A stretch of 14,645 nt of DNA, from contig JAEMRG010000024.1 in assembly GCA_016463455.1 (NCBI GenBank), forward strand, positions 1 through 14,645, written 5' to 3'. The stretch comes from Rhodoferax sp. (lineage in GTDB: Bacteria; Pseudomonadota; Gammaproteobacteria; Burkholderiales; Burkholderiaceae_C). A program made the position numbers and the translations under genes. The notes beneath the pieces were generated by a model. That model was not told where the DNA came from. It saw nothing but the letters and a program-made list of their open reading frames with translations, and did not search any database. Of this stretch, positions 8,848 through 14,645 are shown in pieces (position 1 is the first letter of the stretch; each line of letters begins with the position of its first letter).

Positions 8848-10077
8848 TCATGCGCCTGCGTGACTGGCACGATACCGCTCTAAAAACCGCTCCAAGCGCC
8901 CTATCGCTTCGCGCAAATCATCCTCGTGCGGTAAAAAAACAATCCGGAAATGGTCTGGCGCTTCCCAGTTAAAGCCCGTTCCCTGCACCAGCATCACACG
9001 TGTCTCCTGCAACACATCGAGGAAAAATTGCTGGTCGTCTGCAATCGGGTACATCACTGGATCTAGGCGAGGAAACATGTACAGCGCGGCGCGCGGCTTG
9101 ACGCAACTGACGCCGGGAATGGCTGTAATGAGTTCATAGGCCAAATCGCGCTGGCGACGCAGGCGCCCGCCTTCGCACACCAGATCGTCAATGCTTTGGT
9201 AGCCGCCCAGTGCGGTTTGAATCGCGTACTGGCCTGGCACATTGGCGCACAAGCGCATGTTCGAGAGCATGTTCAGACCCTCGATATAGTCCTTGGCGTA
9301 CCGCTTGTCGCCGGACAAAGCCAACCAACCCGCCCGGTAGCCGCAGGAGCGGTAGCTTTTTGACAGTGAATTAAAGGTAAGGGTCAACACATCCTGGCTG
9401 AGTGAGGCAATCGCTGTGTGGTGCACCCCGTCGTACAGAACTTTGTCGTACACCTCATCGGCAAACAAGACCAAACCATGTTCGCGCGCAATCGCGACTA
9501 TCTCCAGCAGCAATGCGTCGGAGTACAGCGCGCCGGTCGGGTTATTGGGGTTGATGACCACAATTCCCTTGGTGCGCGGCGTGATTTTGGCGCGGATGTC
9601 GGCTATATCTGGCATCCAGCCCTTGGCCTCGTCGCAGCGGTAATGCACTGGGGTGCCGCCGGACAGGCTGGCAGCGGCTGTCCACAGCGGGTAGTCAGGG
9701 GCGGGCAATAACAATTCATCGCCGTCATCGAGCAGACCATTGGTCGCCATCACAATCAGTTCGCTGGCGCCATTACCCAAATAAATATCATCGAGCGCCA
9801 CGCCCTTGATGCCCTGTTTTTGGGTTTCGTGCATGACCGCTTTGCGCGCCGCAAAAATGCCTTTGCTGTCGGAGTAGCCAGAAGAGTTCGGCAAATTGCG
9901 GATCATGTCCTGTTGGATTTCTTCCGGCGCATCAAAGCCGAACACCGCCAGATTGCCGATATTGAGCTTGATGATTTTTTGCCCGTCCTCCTCCATTTGC
10001 CGCGCGCGGTCCATGATGGGACCGCGGATGTCATAGCAGACGTTGGCCAATTTGGCAGATTTCTGAATGGTTTTCAA
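8848..10077 (-). CDS. alaA: PLP-dependent alanine aminotransferase, AlaA (YfbQ) type
   Basis: This is a class I/II fold-type I aminotransferase that in E. coli makes alanine from pyruvate with glutamate as donor. The sequence matches E. coli AlaA closely from memory: KSAKLANVCYDIRGP near the start, GFDAPEEI, IYLGNGASELI, PAPDYPLWTAA, INPNNPTGALYS (176-187), LFADEVYDK, PLP lysine Lys240 in NSLSKSYR, and FPRLDP and QGTGFNW near the end. I start at TTG 10077 (409 residues, MKTIQKSAK) because GGAG lies 5 bases upstream and relatives begin MKPIQKSAK-like; GTG 10083 (two more residues) overlaps that ribosome site but cannot be excluded. It is the first gene of the minus-strand operon. Some annotations would call it alaC or a generic aminotransferase. 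Confidence 0.93.
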   Translation of the reverse strand: MKTIQKSAKLANVCYDIRGPIMDRARQMEEDGQKIIKLNIGNLAVFGFDAPEEIQQDMIRNLPNSSGYSDSKGIFAARKAVMHETQKQGIKGVALDDIYLGNGASELIVMATNGLLDDGDELLLPAPDYPLWTAAASLSGGTPVHYRCDEAKGWMPDIADIRAKITPRTKGIVVINPNNPTGALYSDALLLEIVAIAREHGLVLFADEVYDKVLYDGVHHTAIASLSQDVLTLTFNSLSKSYRSCGYRAGWLALSGDKRYAKDYIEGLNMLSNMRLCANVPGQYAIQTALGGYQSIDDLVCEGGRLRRQRDLAYELITAIPGVSCVKPRAALYMFPRLDPVMYPIADDQQFFLDVLQETRVMLVQGTGFNWEAPDHFRIVFLPHEDDLREAIGRLERFLERYRASHAGA

Positions 10078-10082
10078 TGGCA

Positions 10083-10086
10083 CTCC
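10083..10086 (-). promoter_or_regulatory. ribosome-binding site favouring the alaA TTG start
   Basis: Minus-strand GGAG, 5 bases before TTG 10077. It overlaps the alternative GTG start at 10083, so it can only serve the TTG. Confidence 0.5.
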
Positions 10087-10180
10087 GATGCAGGCACGCT
10101 AAGGACGAAACCTATAATTTGACCACAGTTCAACACTTTTTCTTTGCACAGGCCGGCCTTGGGGCTGCTATTTATCCGCC
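10087..10180. promoter_or_regulatory. divergent intergenic region alaA / Mth938-domain gene
   Basis: About 95 bases must hold the promoters of both genes. A perfect TATAAT occurs on the plus strand (10113-10118), whose complement includes TATAGG for the alaA side, but neither has a convincing -35 box at normal spacing. On the plus strand a weak TTGCAC (10144-10149) and TATTTA (10169-10174) precede the ATG at 10181. I cannot fix a promoter here from sequence alone. Confidence 0.35.
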
Positions 10181-10546
10181 ATGAAACTTCAAGCAGACCA
10201 GGCCCGGGGCCCCAGTCTTACCGGCTACGGTCCGGGCTGGATCGCCATCAACGGAGACAAGGTGATGCACAGTATGCTGCTGAGCAGCATGGGGCACCGC
10301 CAAGCCTGGGGTTGCAATGGGTTTGAGCAAATGGGCACAGCGCAGTTTGACTGTCTCGCGGACTGGGGCGCCGAACTGGTGCTTTTTGGCAGTGGCGAAA
10401 GGCTACGTTTCCCACAAGCACAGTGGCTAAGCGGTCTATATGCGCGCCGAATCGGGGTCGAAACCATGGACACCCCAGCGGCTTGTAGAACCTTCAATTT
10501 TCTGGCGGCAGAGGGCCGCAAAGTCGTCGCGGCGTTGCTGGTTTAA
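10181..10546 (+). CDS. Mth938-domain-containing protein
   Basis: This is a small 121-residue protein of the Mth938/NDUFAF3-like fold family (old DUF498), whose bacterial role is not established; the human member NDUFAF3 is a complex I assembly factor. Visible family signatures are ITGYGPGWIAINGD-like residues (here LTGYGPGW at 13-20), ELVLFGSGERLRFP (65-78) and IGVETMDTPAACRTFN (91-106) followed by LAAEGRKVVAALL. There is no signal peptide or membrane segment. The ATG at 10181 lacks a Shine-Dalgarno sequence; a TATTTA hexamer ends 6 bases before it. It lies 136 bases before bcp on the same strand. The family call is confident; function is not. Confidence 0.88.
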   Translation: MKLQADQARGPSLTGYGPGWIAINGDKVMHSMLLSSMGHRQAWGCNGFEQMGTAQFDCLADWGAELVLFGSGERLRFPQAQWLSGLYARRIGVETMDTPAACRTFNFLAAEGRKVVAALLV

Positions 10547-10682
10547 GGCATGCACCGCGGCGCGTGCAGCCGGGCCCTAGAAGTTTTCAGCGTAAAATCG
10601 GTGGTTGACGCCGTCGCGCACGAGTTCCATCTACAACGCAACGGCTTGCCTGACATATTCTGCACGCGAGACTCAATACCCT

Positions 10683-11159
10683 ATGGCGATCGTTGTCAAC
10701 AAACCCTTACCCGAATTTGAAGCCAATGCCACCGGTGGCGTTCGGGTAACCAACAATTCGCACGTCGGCAAGACCCTGGTGCTGTATTTCTACCCCAAAG
10801 ACAACACGCCTGGCTGCACCACAGAAGCCATGCAGTTCCGCGACCACTATGCTGATTTCGTAAAGGCCGGTAGCCAGGTGTTTGGTGTCTCGCGCGACAA
10901 CATGAAATCGCACGATGAATTCAAAGCGCGCCTGGAACTGCCGTTTGAACTGGTTGCCGATACCGAAGAGAAAATGTGCCATATGTTTGGCGTGGTCAAA
11001 AACAAGATCATGTACGGAAAAAAGGTCAAAGGCATCGAACGCAGTACCTTCCTTATCGGCCCCGATGGCTTGGTCAAGGAAGAATGGCGCGGTCTGAAAG
11101 TACCGGGCCACGTGGAAGAGGTATTGCAGGCAGTCAAATCGCTCAACACCAAAGGCTGA
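10683..11159 (+). CDS. bcp: thioredoxin-dependent peroxiredoxin, Bcp/PrxQ type
   Basis: This is a cytoplasmic peroxiredoxin that reduces hydrogen peroxide and organic hydroperoxides. The 158-residue product has the AhpC/TSA thioredoxin fold with YFYPKDNTPGCTTEA (35-49); Cys45 is the peroxidatic cysteine, with Pro43 and Thr42 of the conserved PxxxT/SxxC-type pocket nearby, and FGVSRDN (67-73) follows. E. coli Bcp has its resolving cysteine at 50; here that position is Met, and the only other cysteine is Cys99 (EKMCHMFG), so the enzyme may work as a 1-Cys form. I start at ATG 10683 because MAIVVNKPLPEF matches the family; an in-frame TTG-started reading from 10605 adds 26 non-conserved residues. 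No strong Shine-Dalgarno or promoter is visible in the 136 bases upstream. Confidence 0.94.
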   Translation: MAIVVNKPLPEFEANATGGVRVTNNSHVGKTLVLYFYPKDNTPGCTTEAMQFRDHYADFVKAGSQVFGVSRDNMKSHDEFKARLELPFELVADTEEKMCHMFGVVKNKIMYGKKVKGIERSTFLIGPDGLVKEEWRGLKVPGHVEEVLQAVKSLNTKG

Positions 11160-11251
11160 TCGCTTCATTGTTGGGCTTTCCCACTTCATTTTTCTGCCAT
11201 AGGCCTCATGCATAATGGCGCGATGCTTGCAAATTTCACCGTCTCCGACAG

Positions 11252-11281
11252 AGGCCGCCTCATACCAAGGTGGCCTTTTTT
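11252..11281 (+). terminator. rho-independent terminator-like hairpin between bcp and phoH
   Basis: AGGCCGCC (11252-11259) pairs with GGTGGCCT (11269-11276) over eight positions with one G-U pair, a 9-base loop, and a run of six T from 11276. It sits about 93 bases after the bcp stop and 51 bases before the phoH ATG. It can end bcp transcription, but because no promoter is visible between it and phoH it may also act as an attenuator in the phoH leader. Confidence 0.7.
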
Positions 11282-11332
11282 GTATCCCGCGGTGATTGCC
11301 AACTGATTTTTCACCATCCCGAGTTCTACGAC

Positions 11333-13066
11333 ATGCCATTGCCACCCGCGCCGACCAAGCCCGCTGACAAACTCTCTCCATCCGCATTCTCTAAATCTAG
11401 CCCGAAAGGCAAGGCGGCGAGCGCTAAACGCCCCGCTGCTGCTGGCCGTGAACCGGAGCCGAAAACACCAGTGCGTATCGCGCGACTAGAGCAGCAAGTG
11501 GCTCCTCGCATCAGTGCGCAAATAATTCCGATTTCAGCTGCGCTGCCTGTAAGCAGCTATCCTCAGGCGCGAGCGCCACAACCAGAGCCCAGTGCCAGGC
11601 CCGAGCAGGCGCAGTCAGTGGCGATGGGTGCCACGGGAAAAGCGGGTGTCCGCGGGGAGAAAAAGACGCGGCGCACGGGTCCGGCGAAGTTATTTGTGCT
11701 GGATACGAATGTGCTGCTGCATGACCCAATGTGCTTGTTCCGCTTTGAGGAACACGATATTTTTCTGCCGATGATTGTGCTTGAAGAGTTGGACGGGCAC
11801 AAAAAAGGAGTGACCGAGGTTGCGCGCAATGCGCGGCAAACCAGCCGAACCCTAGATGCCTTGGCCGGTACGCCGGGCGCTGACATTAGCAGCGGCTTCA
11901 AACTTGACAGCACCGGCCAGCGCGAGGCCAAGGGCAAACTTATGTTCCAAACCCTGGCACTGGACTACAGCTTGCCAGGCAGTCTGCCCCAGGGCAAAGC
12001 GGACAACCAGATTTTGGGCGTGGTGGACGCATTGCGCACCCAGTACGCGCCGCGCGAAGTGGTGCTGGTGTCTAAAGACATCAATATGCGGGTAAAGGCC
12101 CGCGCGCTCGGCCTGGCCACCGACGACTACCAAAATGACAAGACATTGGAAGACGGCGATCTGCTGTATTCAGGCGCCATGGCCTTGCCCGGCGATTTTT
12201 GGGCCACCCACGGTCAAAAAATTGAAAGCTGGCAGCAAGGCCAGCACACTTTTTACAAAATCGACGGCCCTACCGTGCCGCAGATGCTGATCAACCAGTT
12301 CGTCTATTTCGAGTCGCCGGGTGAACCCAGTTTGTACGCCCGCGTGACCGAAATCCGTGGTAGCACCGCCGTCCTAAAGACCCTGCGTGATTTCAACCAC
12401 ATGAAAAATGCAGTATGGGGCGTGACCACGCGCAACCGTGAGCAAAATTTTGCGATGAATTTGCTCACCGATCCGGAAGTAGACTTTGTCACCCTGACAG
12501 GAACCGCAGGTACCGGCAAGACCTTGATGGCACTGGCCGCGGGACTCACCCAGGTGCTGGACGATCGGCGCTACACCGAGATCATTGTCACCCGCGCCAC
12601 CGTCAGCGTAGGCGAGGACATCGGCTTTCTGCCGGGCACGGAAGAGGAAAAAATGGGACCTTGGATGGGCGCGCTGGACGACAACCTGGAAGTGCTGGGA
12701 AAAACCGACAGCAGCGCCGGTGAATGGGGCCGCGCCGCCACCTCAGAGCTGATCCGCAGCCGCATCAAGATCAAGAGCATGAACTTCATGCGCGGGCGCA
12801 CTTTTTTAAACAAGTACGTGATCATCGACGAGGCGCAAAACCTGACGCCCAAGCAAATGAAGACCTTGATTACCCGCGCAGGGCCTGGCACCAAAATCGT
12901 CTGCATGGGCAACCTGGCGCAAATTGATACGCCTTACTTGACGGAAGGCTCCTCGGGCCTGACTTTCGCGGTGGACCGATTCAAAGGCTGGCCGCATGGG
13001 GGTCACATCACGTTGGCGCGCGGCGAGCGCTCGCGTTTGGCCGACTTTGCGAGCGAAGTGCTGTAG
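11333..13066 (+). CDS. PhoH family protein: PIN ribonuclease domain fused to PhoH ATPase
   Basis: This is a PhoH2/YlaK-type protein joining a PIN nuclease to a PhoH P-loop ATPase; characterised members unwind and cut RNA. The 577-residue product has a low-complexity Pro/Ala/Lys-rich N-terminus (1-115), a PIN domain (about 118-255) with acidic residues at Asp124 (FVLDTNVLLHD), Glu151/Glu152 (VLEELDGHKKG), Asp224 (ADNQILG) and Asp249 (SKDINMR), then the ATPase domain (about 365-577) with Walker A TGTAGTGKT (389-397), VTRATVSVGEDIGFLPG (419-435) and Walker B VIIDEAQNL (496-504). Start ATG 11333 gives MPLPPAPTK, which I recall from Comamonadaceae homologues; the in-frame GTG at 11270 lies in the terminator stem and is rejected. 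The stop faces dnaB 9 bases away. Confidence 0.93.
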   Translation: MPLPPAPTKPADKLSPSAFSKSSPKGKAASAKRPAAAGREPEPKTPVRIARLEQQVAPRISAQIIPISAALPVSSYPQARAPQPEPSARPEQAQSVAMGATGKAGVRGEKKTRRTGPAKLFVLDTNVLLHDPMCLFRFEEHDIFLPMIVLEELDGHKKGVTEVARNARQTSRTLDALAGTPGADISSGFKLDSTGQREAKGKLMFQTLALDYSLPGSLPQGKADNQILGVVDALRTQYAPREVVLVSKDINMRVKARALGLATDDYQNDKTLEDGDLLYSGAMALPGDFWATHGQKIESWQQGQHTFYKIDGPTVPQMLINQFVYFESPGEPSLYARVTEIRGSTAVLKTLRDFNHMKNAVWGVTTRNREQNFAMNLLTDPEVDFVTLTGTAGTGKTLMALAAGLTQVLDDRRYTEIIVTRATVSVGEDIGFLPGTEEEKMGPWMGALDDNLEVLGKTDSSAGEWGRAATSELIRSRIKIKSMNFMRGRTFLNKYVIIDEAQNLTPKQMKTLITRAGPGTKIVCMGNLAQIDTPYLTEGSSGLTFAVDRFKGWPHGGHITLARGERSRLADFASEVL

Positions 13067-13078
13067 GCCTGCGGCCTA
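13064..13078. repeat. perfect inverted repeat spanning both stop codons of phoH and dnaB
   Basis: TAGGCC (13064-13069), TGC, GGCCTA (13073-13078). The first three bases are the phoH stop and the last three, read on the minus strand, are the dnaB stop. It forms a 6-bp hairpin with a triloop; no U-tract follows on either strand. Confidence 0.5.
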
Positions 13079-14476
13079 AAAGTCTGTGCCTCCGCCATGC
13101 GCCAAGTTCTCAAACTTGGTGATATTGCGCAGGAAAGCGAGCTTGACGGTTCCCGTCGGGCCATTACGCTGTTTGGCGATGATGATCTCGGCGACACCCG
13201 GCTCTTTGCAAGCCTCTTTGGTGTAGTACTCGTCGCGGTAAATAAACATAATGATGTCTGCGTCCTGCTCGATCGCGCCGGACTCGCGCAAATCGCTCAT
13301 CATGGGCCGCTTGTCGGGCCGCTGCTCCACACTGCGGTTGAGCTGTGACAAGGCCAGTACGGGGCATTTGAGTTCGCGGGCTAGCATTTTCAGGCCCCGC
13401 GAAATCTCGCCAAGCTCGGTGGCGCGGTTTTCACCATCGCTGGTTCCGTTCATAAGCTGCAAATAGTCCACCACAATCAGACCTAGTTGTCCGCAGGTGC
13501 GGGACAAGCGGCGCGCACTCGAGCGCAAATCGCCGGCGCTAAGCCCCGCACTCTCGTCGATATGCAATGAAATTTTGCGTAGTTTTTCGATCGCCTCTGT
13601 GAGGCGTGGCCATTCTTCGTCGGTCAACTTACCGGTACGTAAATGGCTCTGATCGATGCGACCGATGGAACCCACAATACGGACCGCCAATTGGGCGGCT
13701 CCCATTTCCATGGAAAAAACTGCTACCGGAAGAACTTCATTAAGAGCCACATGCTCGGCAATATTGATAGCCAATGCCGTTTTGCCCATCGAGGGTCGAG
13801 CAGCAAGCACCACGAGATCACCGGCTTGTAAGCCTGCAGTCATGCGGTCGAGATCGTAAAACCCGGTGCGCACACCAGTCACATCATTCGGGTTGTCAGC
13901 CATCTCCTGGACACGGTCCATGAGATCGACAACCAGGGTTTCCATGGTCTGGAAGCCATCGCTATTGCGCTTACCCTGCTCACCGATATTGAATATTTTT
14001 TGCTCGGCCTGGTCCACGATCTCAGACACCGCCCGCCCCTTGGTGTTAAAGGCACTGGTGGCGATATCGTCGCTGGCGGTCACCAGTTTGCGCAGGATCG
14101 AACGGTCGCGTACGATTTCGGCATAGCGGCGGATATTGGCCGCGCTGGGCACGTACTGCGCCAGCGAATTGAGATAGACCAAGCCTCCAATCTCGTCACC
14201 ATGGCCCTGGCTCTGCAAATGCTCGTACACCGTGATGACGTCGGCCGGCCGGCTGCTGTTGACCAGGGAACCGATCGCGGCAAATACCAGCTTGTGCTCG
14301 TAGCGGTAAAAGTCACCTTCCTGCACTACATCGCTGACGCGGTCCCAGGCATTGTTGTCCAATAGCAGACCGCCCAGCACGCTGGACTCGCCTTCCATCG
14401 AATGGGGCGGAATACGCAGTTGCGCAAGTTGCCTATCAGGCAACAAATCGTCCGGCTCTAAACCGTCTTCAGACAT
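13076..14476 (-). CDS. dnaB: replicative DNA helicase DnaB
   Basis: DnaB is the hexameric 5'-3' helicase that drives the replication fork and recruits primase. The 466-residue product has the N-terminal DnaB domain (about 22-125: PPHSMEGESSVLGGLLLD), the linker helix, and the RecA-like C-terminal domain with Walker A AARPSMGKTALA (225-236), FSMEM (254-258), Walker B LIVVDYLQLM (333-342), ALSQLNRSVE (375-384), SDLRESGAIEQDAD (394-407) and the KQRNGPTG segment (435-442) carrying the arginine finger. I chose ATG 14476 because AAGGA (14484-14488) lies 7 bases upstream; the in-frame GTG at 14518 would put the start inside the palindrome. No intein is present. The gene follows a terminator, so it likely has its own promoter, which I cannot identify. 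Confidence 0.97.
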   Translation of the reverse strand: MSEDGLEPDDLLPDRQLAQLRIPPHSMEGESSVLGGLLLDNNAWDRVSDVVQEGDFYRYEHKLVFAAIGSLVNSSRPADVITVYEHLQSQGHGDEIGGLVYLNSLAQYVPSAANIRRYAEIVRDRSILRKLVTASDDIATSAFNTKGRAVSEIVDQAEQKIFNIGEQGKRNSDGFQTMETLVVDLMDRVQEMADNPNDVTGVRTGFYDLDRMTAGLQAGDLVVLAARPSMGKTALAINIAEHVALNEVLPVAVFSMEMGAAQLAVRIVGSIGRIDQSHLRTGKLTDEEWPRLTEAIEKLRKISLHIDESAGLSAGDLRSSARRLSRTCGQLGLIVVDYLQLMNGTSDGENRATELGEISRGLKMLARELKCPVLALSQLNRSVEQRPDKRPMMSDLRESGAIEQDADIIMFIYRDEYYTKEACKEPGVAEIIIAKQRNGPTGTVKLAFLRNITKFENLAHGGGTDF

Positions 14477-14503
14477 GCATCCATCCTTTTGATTGCCACC
14501 CTG

Positions 14504-14522
14504 CAGAGTGCCTGGCACTCTG
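14504..14522. repeat. perfect 19-bp palindrome upstream of dnaB
   Basis: CAGAGTGCC, T, GGCACTCTG: nine-base perfect arms around a single base. It begins 27 bases before the dnaB ATG and lies between the terminator and the dnaB ribosome site. No U-tract follows, so it is not an intrinsic terminator. It could be an operator dyad, an mRNA leader hairpin (8 bp, triloop), or one copy of a dispersed palindromic repeat. Confidence 0.8.
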
Positions 14523-14546
14523 TTCCAACGGGACGATATTCCATTA

Positions 14547-14580
14547 AAAAAGCCGCGAGGGCAAACCCAGGCGGCTTTTT
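14547..14580. terminator. bidirectional rho-independent terminator
   Basis: AAAAAGCCGC (14547-14556) pairs over ten positions with GCGGCTTTTT (14571-14580), with an inner GGG-CAAA-CCC stem in the loop. It lies about 28 bases past the stop of the minus-strand gene at the right edge and has a T-run on both strands. Its main job is probably to end that gene before dnaB. Confidence 0.85.
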
Positions 14581-14607
14581 GAGCCAGGTACCGCGGGGCC
14601 CACGACC

Positions 14608-14645
14608 CTACAGCTTAACCTGAACCTTAGCGCTCTCGATCAGGT
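14608..14645 (-). CDS. C-terminal end of an unidentified gene (cut by the window edge)
   Basis: Read on the minus strand from the edge, an open frame ends LIESAKVQVKL followed by TAG (14608-14610). Only about 12 residues are visible. The terminator 28 bases downstream supports a real gene end. In many Burkholderiales rplI (ribosomal L9) lies upstream of dnaB, but L9 proteins I recall end near VYGE or VVGE, so this end does not look like L9. Identity is unknown. Confidence 0.45.
   Translation of the reverse strand, partial: LIESAKVQVKL

Noticed and set aside
11270..11332. Upstream GTG start for the PhoH-family gene
   Set aside because: It lies in the 3' arm of the terminator hairpin and the 21 added residues look like translated leader; MPLPPAPTK fits relatives.
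10707..11387. A 226-codon minus-strand open frame opposite bcp and its downstream gap
   Set aside because: It is antisense to bcp, crosses the terminator hairpin and shows no start signal or family motif.
14504..14522. Second terminator before dnaB
   Set aside because: The palindrome is perfect but has no T-run on either side, and a canonical terminator already lies at 14547-14580.

Overview
The window looks like chromosomal DNA from a betaproteobacterium of the order Burkholderiales, most likely a freshwater-type Comamonadaceae member (Rhodoferax/Polaromonas/Limnohabitans neighbourhood). This rests on recalled similarity of the protein sequences (AlaA/YfbQ-type aminotransferase, monofunctional Hom, PIN-PhoH protein starting MPLPPAPTK, ClpB, DnaB) and on the order alaA-hom-thrC-moeA-moaD-moaE, not on a search. 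Coding density is very high. No intergenic stretch reaches 300 bases; the longest is about 170 bases, between bcp and phoH. I see no tRNA, rRNA, insertion sequence, phage gene or CRISPR array.

Layout. A short AT-rich start carries a near-consensus promoter for a secreted NlpC/P60 cell-wall peptidase (90-635, +). It runs head-on into clpB (639-3242, -), the disaggregase, which is preceded by a good heat-shock (sigma-32) promoter. Divergent from clpB is a conserved-looking hypothetical gene (3330-3896, +). Next comes a minus-strand block read from about 10.1 kb down to 3.9 kb: alaA (aminotransferase), hom (homoserine dehydrogenase), thrC (threonine synthase), moeA, moaD and moaE (molybdopterin synthase subunits and molybdenum insertase). 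Junctions in this block are tight: hom/thrC overlap by one base, thrC/moeA are 9 nt apart, moeA/moaD 18 nt, moaD/moaE 43 nt and alaA/hom 59 nt. It is probably one operon joining aspartate-family/alanine amino-acid synthesis to molybdenum-cofactor assembly. Divergent from alaA are a small Mth938-fold protein gene (10181-10546, +), bcp peroxiredoxin (10683-11159, +) and a PIN-PhoH ribonuclease/ATPase gene (11333-13066, +). phoH converges on dnaB (13076-14476, -). Beyond a bidirectional terminator, the last 38 bases hold the C-terminal end of an unidentified minus-strand gene.

How the genes work together. Hom and ThrC supply two of the steps from aspartate semialdehyde to threonine; the homoserine kinase step is not encoded here. 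MoaD and MoaE form molybdopterin synthase and MoeA inserts molybdate. ClpB, Bcp and PhoH are stress or RNA-quality functions. This is a housekeeping region, and I found no convincing undescribed defence, mobile or biosynthetic system. The points most worth a second look are small: a hexanucleotide repeat inside thrC, a terminator-like hairpin in the phoH leader, a perfect 19-bp palindrome before dnaB, hairpins spanning both stop codons at the convergent junctions, and a promoter placed so that the NlpC/P60 mRNA would be leaderless.
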